From positions 1-10,770 of the forward strand of contig JAFSFU010000319.1 in NCBI GenBank assembly GCA_017435025.1: 10,770 nucleotides of DNA, read 5' to 3'. Within the stretch, counting starts at the first letter, position 1, and every line of letters starts with the position of its first letter. This document shows positions 1 through 6,256 of this stretch, piece by piece. The translations under genes were made by a program, and so were the position numbers. Below the pieces are notes generated by a model. That model saw nothing but the letters and a program-made list of their open reading frames with translations, searched no databases and was not told the DNA's origin. The DNA is from Lachnospiraceae bacterium (GTDB taxonomy: Bacteria > Bacillota_A > Clostridia > Lachnospirales > Lachnospiraceae).

Positions 1-556
1 GCTCAATGAGATAATCTTTATGTACATAACCGCTCAAAGACTGGTCAACTTCGATTTTCACGAAATCGCCTTCTTCTCCGATCTCAATATACTCTGCATC
101 CTGAGAGAGAAGTGTCAACGTCGCACTTTCTGTCGTCGGCTGCTCACGAAGTCGCAGTGTGGTTGTGTTGATTGTCACAAACACAGTACCGATCTCCTTC
201 GCAATCTCTTCAGCCGCAGAACCGGTAATAAAGTACTGTGCTTTTACATAACCGGTAACTGTACCGGACTGAATCTGGTACCACTTGCCACCTTCGCCAT
301 CCACGGTCGCAAGGATCGTAGCGGCACAGTTATTATAGATCTTACCGACAATCGCACTGGATGTATTGGCTTCTGCACGCACATTTACATAATTGGTAAC
401 CCGAGAGATCGCCACATTGTTATATGCGGACTCAGATACCGCCACCACCGGTACACCGGTACGCGGACTTGTCTGTACAGGTGAAGCATAAGAAGTGATC
501 GGTGCTGCCAAAACAGCCGTCATACATCCTGCTGCCAGTATTTTTACAAAATTCAT
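1..556 (-). CDS. Secreted protein with two bacterial SH3 domains (C-terminus cut by window edge)
   Basis: The first 185 residues of a longer protein are visible; the frame is still open at base 1. The N-terminus looks like a signal peptide: Lys5, then a hydrophobic stretch to about residue 22 ending in a small-residue region (TSYAS), so the product is probably exported. Two SH3_3-type repeats follow, roughly residues 51-112 and 124-185. Each has the typical 'VNVRAEAN...IVG' or 'LRLREQPTTES' opening and a closing 'GYVxxxYxI' strand. In clostridia such tandem SH3 domains usually sit before a cell-wall hydrolase domain (NlpC/P60 or SleB type), but that part lies outside the window, so the activity is unknown. 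The start at 556 has an AAGGGGA ribosome site about 7 bases upstream; an in-frame ATG three codons earlier overlaps that site and is less likely. It begins 20 bases after trxB ends and is probably co-transcribed with it. Confidence 0.85.
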   Translation of the reverse strand, partial: MNFVKILAAGCMTAVLAAPITSYASPVQTSPRTGVPVVAVSESAYNNVAISRVTNYVNVRAEANTSSAIVGKIYNNCAATILATVDGEGGKWYQIQSGTVTGYVKAQYFITGSAAEEIAKEIGTVFVTINTTTLRLREQPTTESATLTLLSQDAEYIEIGEEGDFVKIEVDQSLSGYVHKDYLIE

Positions 557-576
557 TCGTATCATTCCCCTTTTTC

Positions 577-1500
577 TTACTGTTCGTTCAGGTATCGTTC
601 CACACTGTTTACACAATTGGCGCCGTCTGCCACCGCCGTAATGATCTGTCGGAGATGCTTGGTTCTTGCATCACCGGCCACAAATACGCCTGGCATTGAA
701 GTGATTCCGTCCTCGCCTGCAGCGATGTATCCACTCTCATCCATCTCGAGCATGCCCTGGAACGCCTCCGTATTTGGAATAATTCCCACGGCTACAAATA
801 CACCATCTACAGCCAGTTCTCTATTCTCACCGGTCTTATTATTAGAAAGACACAGAGAATCTACCTTGTCATCACCATTGATCGCATCAACGACGGTATC
901 CCAGAGAATTTCCACGTTATCCAGAGCCATCAGCTTCTGCTGCAGACTCTTGGCACCGCGCAGCTCGTCCCTGCGGTGAATCAGATACACTTTTTCACAA
1001 ATCCTTGCCAGGAAGATCGCATCCTCGATCGCAACATCTCCTCCGCCGATCACTGCAACTACTTTCTTCTTAAAGAAAGCACCATCACAGGTCGCACAGT
1101 AAGAAACGCCCATGCCGATCAATTCTTCCTCTCCCGGAATCCCCAGTTTTCTGTGCTGGGCACCGGTTGCAACAATGATCGATCTCGCCTGATAAATCCC
1201 ATCTTCGCATACGATCGTCTTCAAGCCATCTTCCGCTTCTTCCAGGCAAAGTACTGTATCTTCGGCAAATGCAGCTCCCAGTGCATCTGCATGTTCCCGG
1301 AATTTCATTCCCAGATCGAAACCGCCGATTCCCGGAAGCCCCGCATAGTTATCCACTTCGTAAGTGGTGAGGACCTGACCGCCGCTGACCATCTCTTTTT
1401 CGATCACCAGCGTCTTTAACTCAGCCCTCTGTGCGTATATCGCAGCCCCCAGTCCCGCCGGACCGGAGCCCAAAATCACTAAATCGTAAATTGTTTCCAT
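577..1500 (-). CDS. trxB: Thioredoxin reductase (NADPH, FAD)
   Basis: Low-molecular-weight thioredoxin reductase, which moves electrons from NADPH through FAD and a redox-active disulfide to thioredoxin in the cytoplasm. At 307 residues it has normal length. Visible motifs: the FAD-binding GSGPAG at 11-16, the catalytic Cys135-Ala-Thr-Cys138 pair, the NADPH-fold GGGDVA at 152-157, the 2'-phosphate-recognising HRRxxxR at 175-181, and the C-terminal FAD signature VFVAGDAR with Gly276-Asp277 followed by LRQIITAVADGA. The HRRxxxR motif argues for true NADPH use, as opposed to the ferredoxin- or flavin-dependent relatives found in some clostridia, which lack it. The ATG at 1500 has an AAAGGGG site five bases upstream. 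No thioredoxin gene lies in the window; the downstream neighbour is the SH3 protein. Confidence 0.96.
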   Translation of the reverse strand: METIYDLVILGSGPAGLGAAIYAQRAELKTLVIEKEMVSGGQVLTTYEVDNYAGLPGIGGFDLGMKFREHADALGAAFAEDTVLCLEEAEDGLKTIVCEDGIYQARSIIVATGAQHRKLGIPGEEELIGMGVSYCATCDGAFFKKKVVAVIGGGDVAIEDAIFLARICEKVYLIHRRDELRGAKSLQQKLMALDNVEILWDTVVDAINGDDKVDSLCLSNNKTGENRELAVDGVFVAVGIIPNTEAFQGMLEMDESGYIAAGEDGITSMPGVFVAGDARTKHLRQIITAVADGANCVNSVERYLNEQ

Positions 1501-1588
1501 GATAACCCCTTTGCCGGCATCACACCGGAACAGTGAAAATATAATTCACCCGAATATAAAAGTGCATAAAAAAGCATTTTATATTTTT

Positions 1589-1618
1589 AGTATACCATAG
1601 GCATATGAAATATTACAA
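1589..1618 (-). promoter_or_regulatory. Probable sigma-A promoter of trxB
   Basis: On the minus strand there is an extended -10, TGG-TATACT (TATACT at 1594-1589, TG at 1597-1596). A partial -35, TTGTAA, lies at 1618-1613 with an 18-base spacer. Transcription would start near 1582, leaving an untranslated leader of about 80 bases. The -35 lies just beyond the stop codon of the PAP2 gene (1638-1640). I see no convincing terminator between PAP2 and trxB, so some read-through from the upstream unit is possible. Confidence 0.65.
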
Positions 1619-1637
1619 ACAATTTCACAAATTTTAT

Positions 1638-2594
1638 CTAGGCATTCTTGTGGCAATTTTTACCGTCGGAACTCTTTCTTGCAAAACCTGTCCAAAACGG
1701 GAATGTCAGTGGCCAGATACAACCGGCAAACGCCACCATCAGGAAATAACGAATTGCGTCTGCAATGTTATGTCCGCCGCACATGGCCATAAGAGGGGCT
1801 TTCATTCCGGCCTTAATTCCCAGCAATATCGCAAGACCCAATGCCAGTTTCAAGATCTGTGCCCACCAGACTGCCTTTACATCAAATCTGATCCAGCGGC
1901 TGTCTGCTTCATAGGTCAGCCATACGCCAAGGATGCACCCTAACATGGTGTACGCATTCTTCAATCCACTGGCCATATTGTGGGGATCGATATCCGCCGG
2001 GAAAGAATAACACTCAACGAACAGAACAAATAATACAGATCCCAGGGTCATAACCCCCATCAAAGTTCGCATATATTTCGGATCTTGCACGGCTTTTTGC
2101 ATGACCGGGTAAATTACAAAGATCAAGATCAGAGCCACAATCACGGAAACGCCCACATCGGCAGGAGTATGCACGCCCAGATACATGCGAGAAAGAGGCA
2201 CCAGAATACAGATCATCACACAAAGCACACGTAGCAATGCGCCCCGGTTCCAGTTCCATTTTGCCAATGCGCCAAAAATACCCACGGAGCTCTGGGTATG
2301 ACCGCTCGGAAATGAGTATCCGGTCGCTTCCGCACGGGCGCTCTCCACGATGGTAAAGTCAGGGTCCTTCACCCATGGGCGCGGAATCCGGAACCACAGT
2401 TTCAGGAACTGATTGATAACTGTTCCACTGAGTCCCACTGTGAGGAGATAATATCCCTCCCATTTATTGATGCACCAGAAAATCAAAAGTCCGGCAATGA
2501 TAAACAACGTTTCCTCTCCGAGATGCGTGATCAAGGAAAAAAACACATCGCCAACCGGTGTTCTTAATCCCTCCAAAAAATACAAAAATTCCAT
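1638..2594 (-). CDS. PAP2-family membrane phosphatase with C-terminal membrane extension
   Basis: Integral membrane phosphatase of the PAP2 (type 2 phosphatidic acid phosphatase) superfamily. All three catalytic motifs are intact: KX6RP at Lys65-Arg72-Pro73, PSGH at 96-99, and SRX5HX3D at Ser135-Arg136, His142 and Asp146. These residues form the phosphohistidine-type active site, which faces the outside of the membrane in this family. Members act on lipid phosphates or undecaprenyl pyrophosphate; the substrate cannot be read here. After the catalytic core (about residues 1-165) come about 150 more residues with three or four hydrophobic segments (about 178-194, 216-228, 247-262, 283-302). The ATG at 2594 was chosen because a GGGGGA site lies 4 bases before it; the in-frame ATG at 2606 overlaps that site and has none of its own. 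It starts 12 bases after the FliB-like gene ends. Confidence 0.88.
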   Translation of the reverse strand: MEFLYFLEGLRTPVGDVFFSLITHLGEETLFIIAGLLIFWCINKWEGYYLLTVGLSGTVINQFLKLWFRIPRPWVKDPDFTIVESARAEATGYSFPSGHTQSSVGIFGALAKWNWNRGALLRVLCVMICILVPLSRMYLGVHTPADVGVSVIVALILIFVIYPVMQKAVQDPKYMRTLMGVMTLGSVLFVLFVECYSFPADIDPHNMASGLKNAYTMLGCILGVWLTYEADSRWIRFDVKAVWWAQILKLALGLAILLGIKAGMKAPLMAMCGGHNIADAIRYFLMVAFAGCIWPLTFPFWTGFARKSSDGKNCHKNA

Positions 2595-2606
2595 ACAATC
2601 CCCCAT

Positions 2607-3701
2607 TTATAAAAGCGCATGGATGATACGGCGTGCAGAGAATGTTTTGCATCTCAGCATCGTCTCCAGCACCGCCCGGTTATCATCACTGTTTTCGATC
2701 TGTCTTGCCAAAGCGTGACAAATATTTGCTCTATCTTCCAACGAAATCGGCTTTTCTTCCGCCGCATACAGTTCTTCGATCAGCATCGTGCACATGACTG
2801 CCATTTTTACTTTTGTCAAAACATCTTCATCATATAACGCTCCGAGAAAGAAGGAATAAATAAAGTAAGAAAATACACGTTCAAAATCCCAATGCACTTG
2901 CCCCTGCACATACCGCCGTTCCTGTTTCACCGGTATCCGTTTCATCATCTCCGGCCAGTCTTTGCAGATAACATCCATTTTCTCGAACTCACGCACGAAA
3001 TCTGTCATCAGTGCATTCCGTTCCGCAGCCGTACCATGCCATTGCACGAAAAATCGGACTGTCGCTTCCGGTTTTCCATATCGTTTCAGAATCTGCTCAA
3101 TGCCCGTCCAATCATGTTCCTGCAGTCTTCTCTGTATATCATGAGCCAATGCCAGGATAAATGCCATTCGATGATCAATCAACAACTCATGTTTTCGATT
3201 GATTTCCCAAATCAACTCTCGCACTTGCAGGAGCAGCCCCAGCAATTCCTCGTCGATTCCATCCATGTTTCCCTGCTTTTCCGGCAGATCTCTCACATAA
3301 AATCCATCTCCGTTTTCTTCCAGAACAAGGCGCGCAACCTCCGGACATGACAAAAGAAGTACCATTTCGTGAAGATTTCCGTAATCTTCCAGGTGGCGCG
3401 GATAGTGTGCACAAGTATGGCACAGGGAATCTTCACCCAATTCCCGGTATATCTCGCACAGTCCATTGCAATCCAAAAACGGGCAGGTCGCACCCTCGCT
3501 TAGGATGCGGCCGCCCTTCACATATCTTTCCAGTTTTTTTTCAAACTCCCGATTACGAATTTTCCCCTGTTTTCGCAGATTGCGATACCGTTTTTCACTG
3601 GCAGGATCTACTGCAATCTCCCAACCGGCGCAGCAAGTATCCGGGCATTCCCCAGCAATGCATCGAAATTTCTTATAATAATCCGGATAGCGGATCTGCA
3701 T
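2607..3701 (-). CDS. fliB: FliB-like lysine-N-methylase (CxxCxxCC-type Fe-S/metal protein)
   Basis: A 364-residue protein with the cysteine layout of the flagellin lysine-N-methylase (FliB) family. Near the N-terminus, after 'IRYPDYYKKFRC', there are Cys14, Cys19, Cys23 and Cys24 (CPDTCCAGWEI). A second cluster follows: Cys73, Cys78, Cys82, Cys94 and Cys97 (CPFLDC...LC...CHTCAHYPR). FliB methylates surface lysines of flagellin in Salmonella, and the cysteines are thought to hold an iron-sulfur cluster. Many clostridial relatives have unproven targets, and no flagellin or other flagellar gene is in this window, so substrate assignment is an inference. The ATG at 3701 shares its A with the last base of the HAD gene stop (TAATG), with GGGAG eight bases upstream. 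A TTG at 3716 is an open-frame alternative without a ribosome site. Confidence 0.8.
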   Translation of the reverse strand: MQIRYPDYYKKFRCIAGECPDTCCAGWEIAVDPASEKRYRNLRKQGKIRNREFEKKLERYVKGGRILSEGATCPFLDCNGLCEIYRELGEDSLCHTCAHYPRHLEDYGNLHEMVLLLSCPEVARLVLEENGDGFYVRDLPEKQGNMDGIDEELLGLLLQVRELIWEINRKHELLIDHRMAFILALAHDIQRRLQEHDWTGIEQILKRYGKPEATVRFFVQWHGTAAERNALMTDFVREFEKMDVICKDWPEMMKRIPVKQERRYVQGQVHWDFERVFSYFIYSFFLGALYDEDVLTKVKMAVMCTMLIEELYAAEEKPISLEDRANICHALARQIENSDDNRAVLETMLRCKTFSARRIIHALL

Positions 3702-4342
3702 TATACCAACTCCCAAACATCTTCAATTTTATCTACAATATAAGTCGCACCGGCATTCTCAAGTTCTTCCCGGTCTCCATATCCGCAAAGCACGCCGATG
3801 GATTTCAGTCCATTCGCATTGGCGCCATGAATATCATGCTCTCTGTCACCGACCATAATGACCTGTTCCAGTTCCGGATTTCCGCAAAGCTCCAGCGCAT
3901 AGGTGATCACATCTGCCTTTTTGTTGCGGCTTCCATCCATGGATGCTCCTGCAACATAGTCAAAATACTGATCAATATGGAAATGTTTCAAGATGATCTC
4001 TGCAAATTCCTGCGGTTTGGATGTGGCGAGTACCACTTTGCGTCCGGACTCTTTGATTTTCTTCAACAACCCTGCAGTTCCCTCAAAAATTTCATTTTCA
4101 TAAATACCGGTCACCTTGAAATACTCACGATATGCCTCCACCGCTTTTAACGCATCTTCCTGTGAGAAGTTGTAGTACTTTCGGAAGGATTCCACCAGCG
4201 GCGGTCCGATAAACTTATAAAGTTCACTGCGTTCTGCCACCTCGATGTTCCATTTTTTCAACGCATACGCCACGGAATTGGTAATACCGATTCCCGGGTC
4301 AGTCAAAGTTCCGTCTAAATCAAAAAATATATACTGATACAT
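3701..4342 (-). CDS. HAD-superfamily phosphatase (phosphoglycolate phosphatase / 5'-nucleotidase type)
   Basis: A 213-residue cytoplasmic HAD hydrolase with a complete catalytic set. The nucleophile motif is Asp8-Leu-Asp10-Gly-Thr. Motif II is Thr107/Ser108 (LATSKP), motif III Lys141/Lys142 and motif IV Asp166-Asp170 (VGDREHD). The helical cap inserted between motifs I and II (about residues 16-90) carries 'FIGPPLVESF', typical of the Gph-like group annotated variously as phosphoglycolate phosphatase or HAD 5'-nucleotidase; I cannot choose between those substrates. The ATG at 4342 has a perfect GGAGGT site four bases upstream. The longer frame starting at TTG 4354 would begin upstream of that site. 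Its stop overlaps the start of the FliB-like gene, so it is the first gene of a coupled three-gene unit. Confidence 0.88.
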   Translation of the reverse strand: MYQYIFFDLDGTLTDPGIGITNSVAYALKKWNIEVAERSELYKFIGPPLVESFRKYYNFSQEDALKAVEAYREYFKVTGIYENEIFEGTAGLLKKIKESGRKVVLATSKPQEFAEIILKHFHIDQYFDYVAGASMDGSRNKKADVITYALELCGNPELEQVIMVGDREHDIHGANANGLKSIGVLCGYGDREELENAGATYIVDKIEDVWELV

Positions 4343-4376
4343 GATTACCTCCAACAGTCATTATGTTTATTCTACT

Positions 4377-4405
4377 ATAATATCAGATTTTATCATGATG
4401 CAAAA
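4377..4405 (-). promoter_or_regulatory. Possible promoter of the HAD-fliB-PAP2 unit
   Basis: On the minus strand TATTAT (4382-4377) is a one-mismatch -10. TTTTGC at 4405-4400 could serve as a weak -35 with a 17-base spacer. The -35 would overlap the T-tail of the preceding terminator. Support comes from position, about 35 bases before the HAD start, and from the lack of any better candidate. Confidence 0.4.
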
Positions 4406-4438
4406 GAGGATAATCCCCAAAACGAGATTATCCCCTTT
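4402..4438 (-). terminator. Intrinsic terminator of the coiled-coil gene
   Basis: An inverted repeat pairs GGATAATC (4408-4415) with GATTATCC (4426-4433) around a 10-base loop. It is extended by AAAG (4403-4406) and CTTT (4435-4438) across a single mismatch. Read on the minus strand the hairpin ends in a short TTTT run, about 20 bases after the coiled-coil gene stop. The T-tract is short, so termination may be incomplete. Confidence 0.65.
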
Positions 4439-4457
4439 GACTTCTTGCATTTTCTAA

Positions 4458-4670
4458 TTATGCGATTTGCTTGTTAATATCTGTTTCAACCAATACTTTT
4501 AGTTCCCGCTGACCAATCTCAAGTTTTTCAACACGTTCTTTTAATTCTGCCATATCCTGTTTCAGAACAGATACATCCTCCTTCAATTCCCGTATATCCG
4601 CCTTCATCTCCGCCATTGTCTCATTCATTTGCTTCAACTGTTCCATAATCATTCTGGTTTCTTCACTCAT
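4458..4670 (-). CDS. Small coiled-coil protein, function unknown
   Basis: A 70-residue, highly charged protein that is almost entirely heptad repeats: from about residue 12 to 62, Leu, Met, Ile and Val recur at a and d spacing ('MKADIRELKEDVSVLKQDM', 'LKERVEKLEIG'). It has no signal peptide or membrane segment, so it is probably a cytoplasmic coiled-coil oligomer. The start at 4670 is well supported: GGGAGGAGAAGG precedes it, while the open frame running back to 4748 has a non-coding look and contains the promoter. Clostridia carry a family of similar proteins that, as I recall, are longer and continue past the point matching 'ETDINKQIA' here, so this copy may be shortened. It is flanked by its own promoter and terminator and faces the split-motif array. 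Confidence 0.72.
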   Translation of the reverse strand: MSEETRMIMEQLKQMNETMAEMKADIRELKEDVSVLKQDMAELKERVEKLEIGQRELKVLVETDINKQIA

Positions 4671-4715
4671 AATCCTTCTCCTCCCTGTTAACCTTTGATT
4701 TTTCCTAACAGCATA

Positions 4716-4724
4716 AGTATAGCA
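4716..4724 (-). promoter_or_regulatory. Extended -10 promoter of the coiled-coil gene
   Basis: On the minus strand TG-C-TATACT (TG at 4724-4723, TATACT at 4721-4716) is a good extended -10. No clear -35 is found at 16-18 bases, which is tolerated for extended -10 promoters. The expected transcript start is near 4709, about 40 bases before the ATG. Confidence 0.55.
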
Positions 4725-4783
4725 CAATCGATTCTCAAACCTTAACAACCGCCAGTTGAATTATTGAATATATTGATACCAAA

Positions 4784-5093
4784 GCAGTCATAAGCATTTT
4801 CTGCTTAAATCCACCCGTAGAATTCCGGCCCTGTGAGCAGTCGAATTAAATTATTTCAAATCATGCCCGTAATTATTCGTTTATCCAAACCAACCAACAG
4901 CAGTACCTATACCACCACTTCATCTGTCGCCCGTAAATTATAGCCTTATTTACGGGTAATAATAATCATCACTTGTTATCGACTGCCATAGCCATTTTCC
5001 CTCTTACGGGCAATATTGAAAAAACCGGAAATACTACTGCTTGAACCCCCATTTTTCTACGGGTGTATCCGCAAACTATATAAAAGTGACTGC
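4784..5093. repeat. Array of six split motifs GCAGT-N25-CCCGTA, three forward and three inverted
   Basis: Six units share only their ends: GCAGT and CCCGTA, separated by 25 bases (24 in unit 2). Forward units are 4784-4819, 4837-4871 and 4900-4935. Inverted units (TACGGG-N25-ACTGC) are 4951-4986, 5005-5040 and 5058-5093. The interior 25 bases differ in every unit, as do the 15-28 bases between units. Start-to-start distances are 53 and 63 in the forward half, 54 and 53 in the inverted half. Mirror partners share extra bases: units 1 and 6 have CACCCGTAGAA (11 bp, 4812-4822 and 5055-5065) and GCAGTCA; units 2 and 5 share TGCCCGTAA; units 3 and 4 share CCCGTAAAT; units 2 and 4 share GCAGTCGA. 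I see no gene in this stretch on either strand. The function is unknown; a protein-binding or recombination array, or a structured RNA or DNA element, are possible readings. Confidence 0.85.
4930..4956. repeat. Central inverted repeat of the split-motif array
   Basis: CCCGTAAAT (4930-4938) and ATTTACGGG (4948-4956) form a perfect 9-bp inverted repeat with a 9-base loop. It joins the CCCGTA end of unit 3 to that of unit 4 and is the symmetry centre of the array. It is not followed by a T-tract on either strand, so it does not look like a terminator. Confidence 0.85.
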
Positions 5094-5220
5094 CTTCTGC
5101 TATAAATTATTATTCATACTCTGAAAATCTTTCTTCCTACAAGTTAAAACCTCACAAGCATCTGTCAAAAGGTTACCTAAATACAAATGATTTTAGCCTG
5201 CCGCTGTTATTGTCTCACAG
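5094..5220. other. Intergenic stretch between the array and the nudC promoter
   Basis: AT-rich sequence without a supported gene, repeat copy or RNA. No further GCAGT or CCCGTA unit occurs here. Together with the array it makes up most of the gene-free region 4671-5326. Confidence 0.5.
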
Positions 5221-5249
5221 TTGACAAATCCCCTCCCCCTTACTAAAAT
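5221..5249 (+). promoter_or_regulatory. Strong sigma-A promoter of nudC
   Basis: A consensus -35, TTGACA (5221-5226), is followed after exactly 17 bases by TAAAAT (5244-5249), one mismatch from consensus. Transcription would start near 5256, giving a leader of about 70 bases. That leader contains a small hairpin, GGTGC (5265-5269) with GCACC (5276-5280), too short to be recognised as a riboswitch. Confidence 0.85.
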
Positions 5250-5326
5250 AAATTCAGAACAAAAGGTGCGATTCGGCACCAACACTTGTCAGAAGCAACT
5301 ATGGAATATTACAAAGGAGCAATACC

Positions 5327-6187
5327 ATGTTACAAGATCTTGATTTTGGTCACTTGGACAACCAGTATCACAAAGAAAACCCGAACGACAACGATATCGT
5401 CATCTGTGTACAGGGAAAAGGAATGCTGGTTCACCGCGAAAGCAACGATGAACTCTCTCTTCCGACCTGGGGACAGGTAAAAGAGTGGAATAAAGACTGG
5501 ACTCACTGGCATAAAGATGCCGTTCAGTATATCTTTACCCTGCAGGATGTACACTACTTCCTCTGGATGGGTGAAGCAGGCGAACCGGGAAGCGATTATT
5601 ATACATATGAACCGGCCATGTCTCTGCGCCAGAGAACTTCCAAGAATATCTGCTTTGCCATGATGACCGCATGGCATTTATACAACTGGTACCGCGTAAA
5701 CCGTTACTGCGGCAACTGTGCAACACCGACGGTTCATGACGAGAAAGAACGTATGATGCGCTGTCCGAAGTGCGGCAACATGATCTTCCCGCGCATTGCT
5801 CCGGCTGCGATCATCGGCCTGACCAACGGAGACAAACTGATGCTCAGCACTTACGCAAACCGCAATTACAAGAGATATGGTCTCCTGGCCGGTTTCATCG
5901 AGATTGGTGAAACTGCTGAAGAAGCCGTTGCCCGCGAGGTTATGGAAGAAGTCGGTCTGAAGGTGAAAAACATCCGCTACTACAAGAGCCAGCCGTGGGG
6001 TATCGCAGGCAATCTCTCCATCGGTTATTTCTGTGATCTGGATGGTGAAGATCAGGTACATTTGGATGAAGACGAACTGGCTTCCGCCGAGTGGTTCGAC
6101 CGCAGCGATCTTCCGGCAGAGGATGACGGAATCAGCCTGACAAGAGAAATGATCCGAATTTTCGGAGAAGGAAAAGAACCGAAATAA
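5327..6187 (+). CDS. nudC: NAD(+)/NADH diphosphatase, Nudix family
   Basis: A NudC-type Nudix hydrolase that splits NADH or NAD+ into NMN(H) and AMP; in E. coli the enzyme also removes NAD caps from RNA. Domain order is typical: an N-terminal NudC-like domain (about 1-120), a zinc ribbon with Cys128, Cys131, Cys146 and Cys149, and a Nudix domain with a perfect box at 189-211 (Gly189, Glu195, Arg203-Glu204, Glu207-Glu208, Gly210). The family-specific SQPW follows at 221-224. Length (286 residues) is slightly above E. coli NudC. Downstream of SQPW the sequence is GIAGN, where the usual signature is PFPxS, so substrate-pocket details may differ. The ATG at 5327 has AAAGGAG seven bases upstream. 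It is a single-gene transcript with its own strong promoter and the terminator at 6200-6243. Confidence 0.93.
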   Translation: MLQDLDFGHLDNQYHKENPNDNDIVICVQGKGMLVHRESNDELSLPTWGQVKEWNKDWTHWHKDAVQYIFTLQDVHYFLWMGEAGEPGSDYYTYEPAMSLRQRTSKNICFAMMTAWHLYNWYRVNRYCGNCATPTVHDEKERMMRCPKCGNMIFPRIAPAAIIGLTNGDKLMLSTYANRNYKRYGLLAGFIEIGETAEEAVAREVMEEVGLKVKNIRYYKSQPWGIAGNLSIGYFCDLDGEDQVHLDEDELASAEWFDRSDLPAEDDGISLTREMIRIFGEGKEPK

Positions 6188-6199
6188 ACATGATACAAT

Positions 6200-6243
6200 A
6201 AAAGGCTATGTCCTGCATTTTTCACGCAGCAACATAGCCTTTT
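6200..6243. terminator. Bidirectional intrinsic terminator between nudC and the membrane-protein unit
   Basis: AAAAGGCTATGT (6200-6211) pairs with ACATAGCCTTTT (6232-6243), a perfect 12-bp stem. An inner CTGC (6213-6216) and GCAG (6226-6229) can extend it. The stem has A-runs on one side and T-runs on the other, so it can terminate nudC from the left and the convergent minus-strand gene ending at 6257 from the right. Confidence 0.9.
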
Positions 6244-6256
6244 CATATTCGTTCTT

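Noticed and set aside
4784..5093. CRISPR array
   Set aside because: The constant parts are only 5 and 6 bases, orientation flips in the middle, and linkers are not conserved. A CRISPR array needs long near-identical direct repeats, and no cas gene is present.
4784..5093. Integron attC sites or a transposon end
   Set aside because: No GTTRRRY-type core site, no integrase or transposase gene, and no target duplication were seen. The six-unit layout does not match either.
5265..5280. Riboswitch in the nudC leader
   Set aside because: Only one 5-bp hairpin is visible; there is no recognisable aptamer or terminator in the leader of about 70 bases.
5286..5480. Open frame of 64 codons on the plus strand overlapping the start of nudC
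   Set aside because: It overlaps nudC in another frame, has no proper ribosome site, and its product is threonine-rich low-complexity sequence typical of an out-of-frame shadow.
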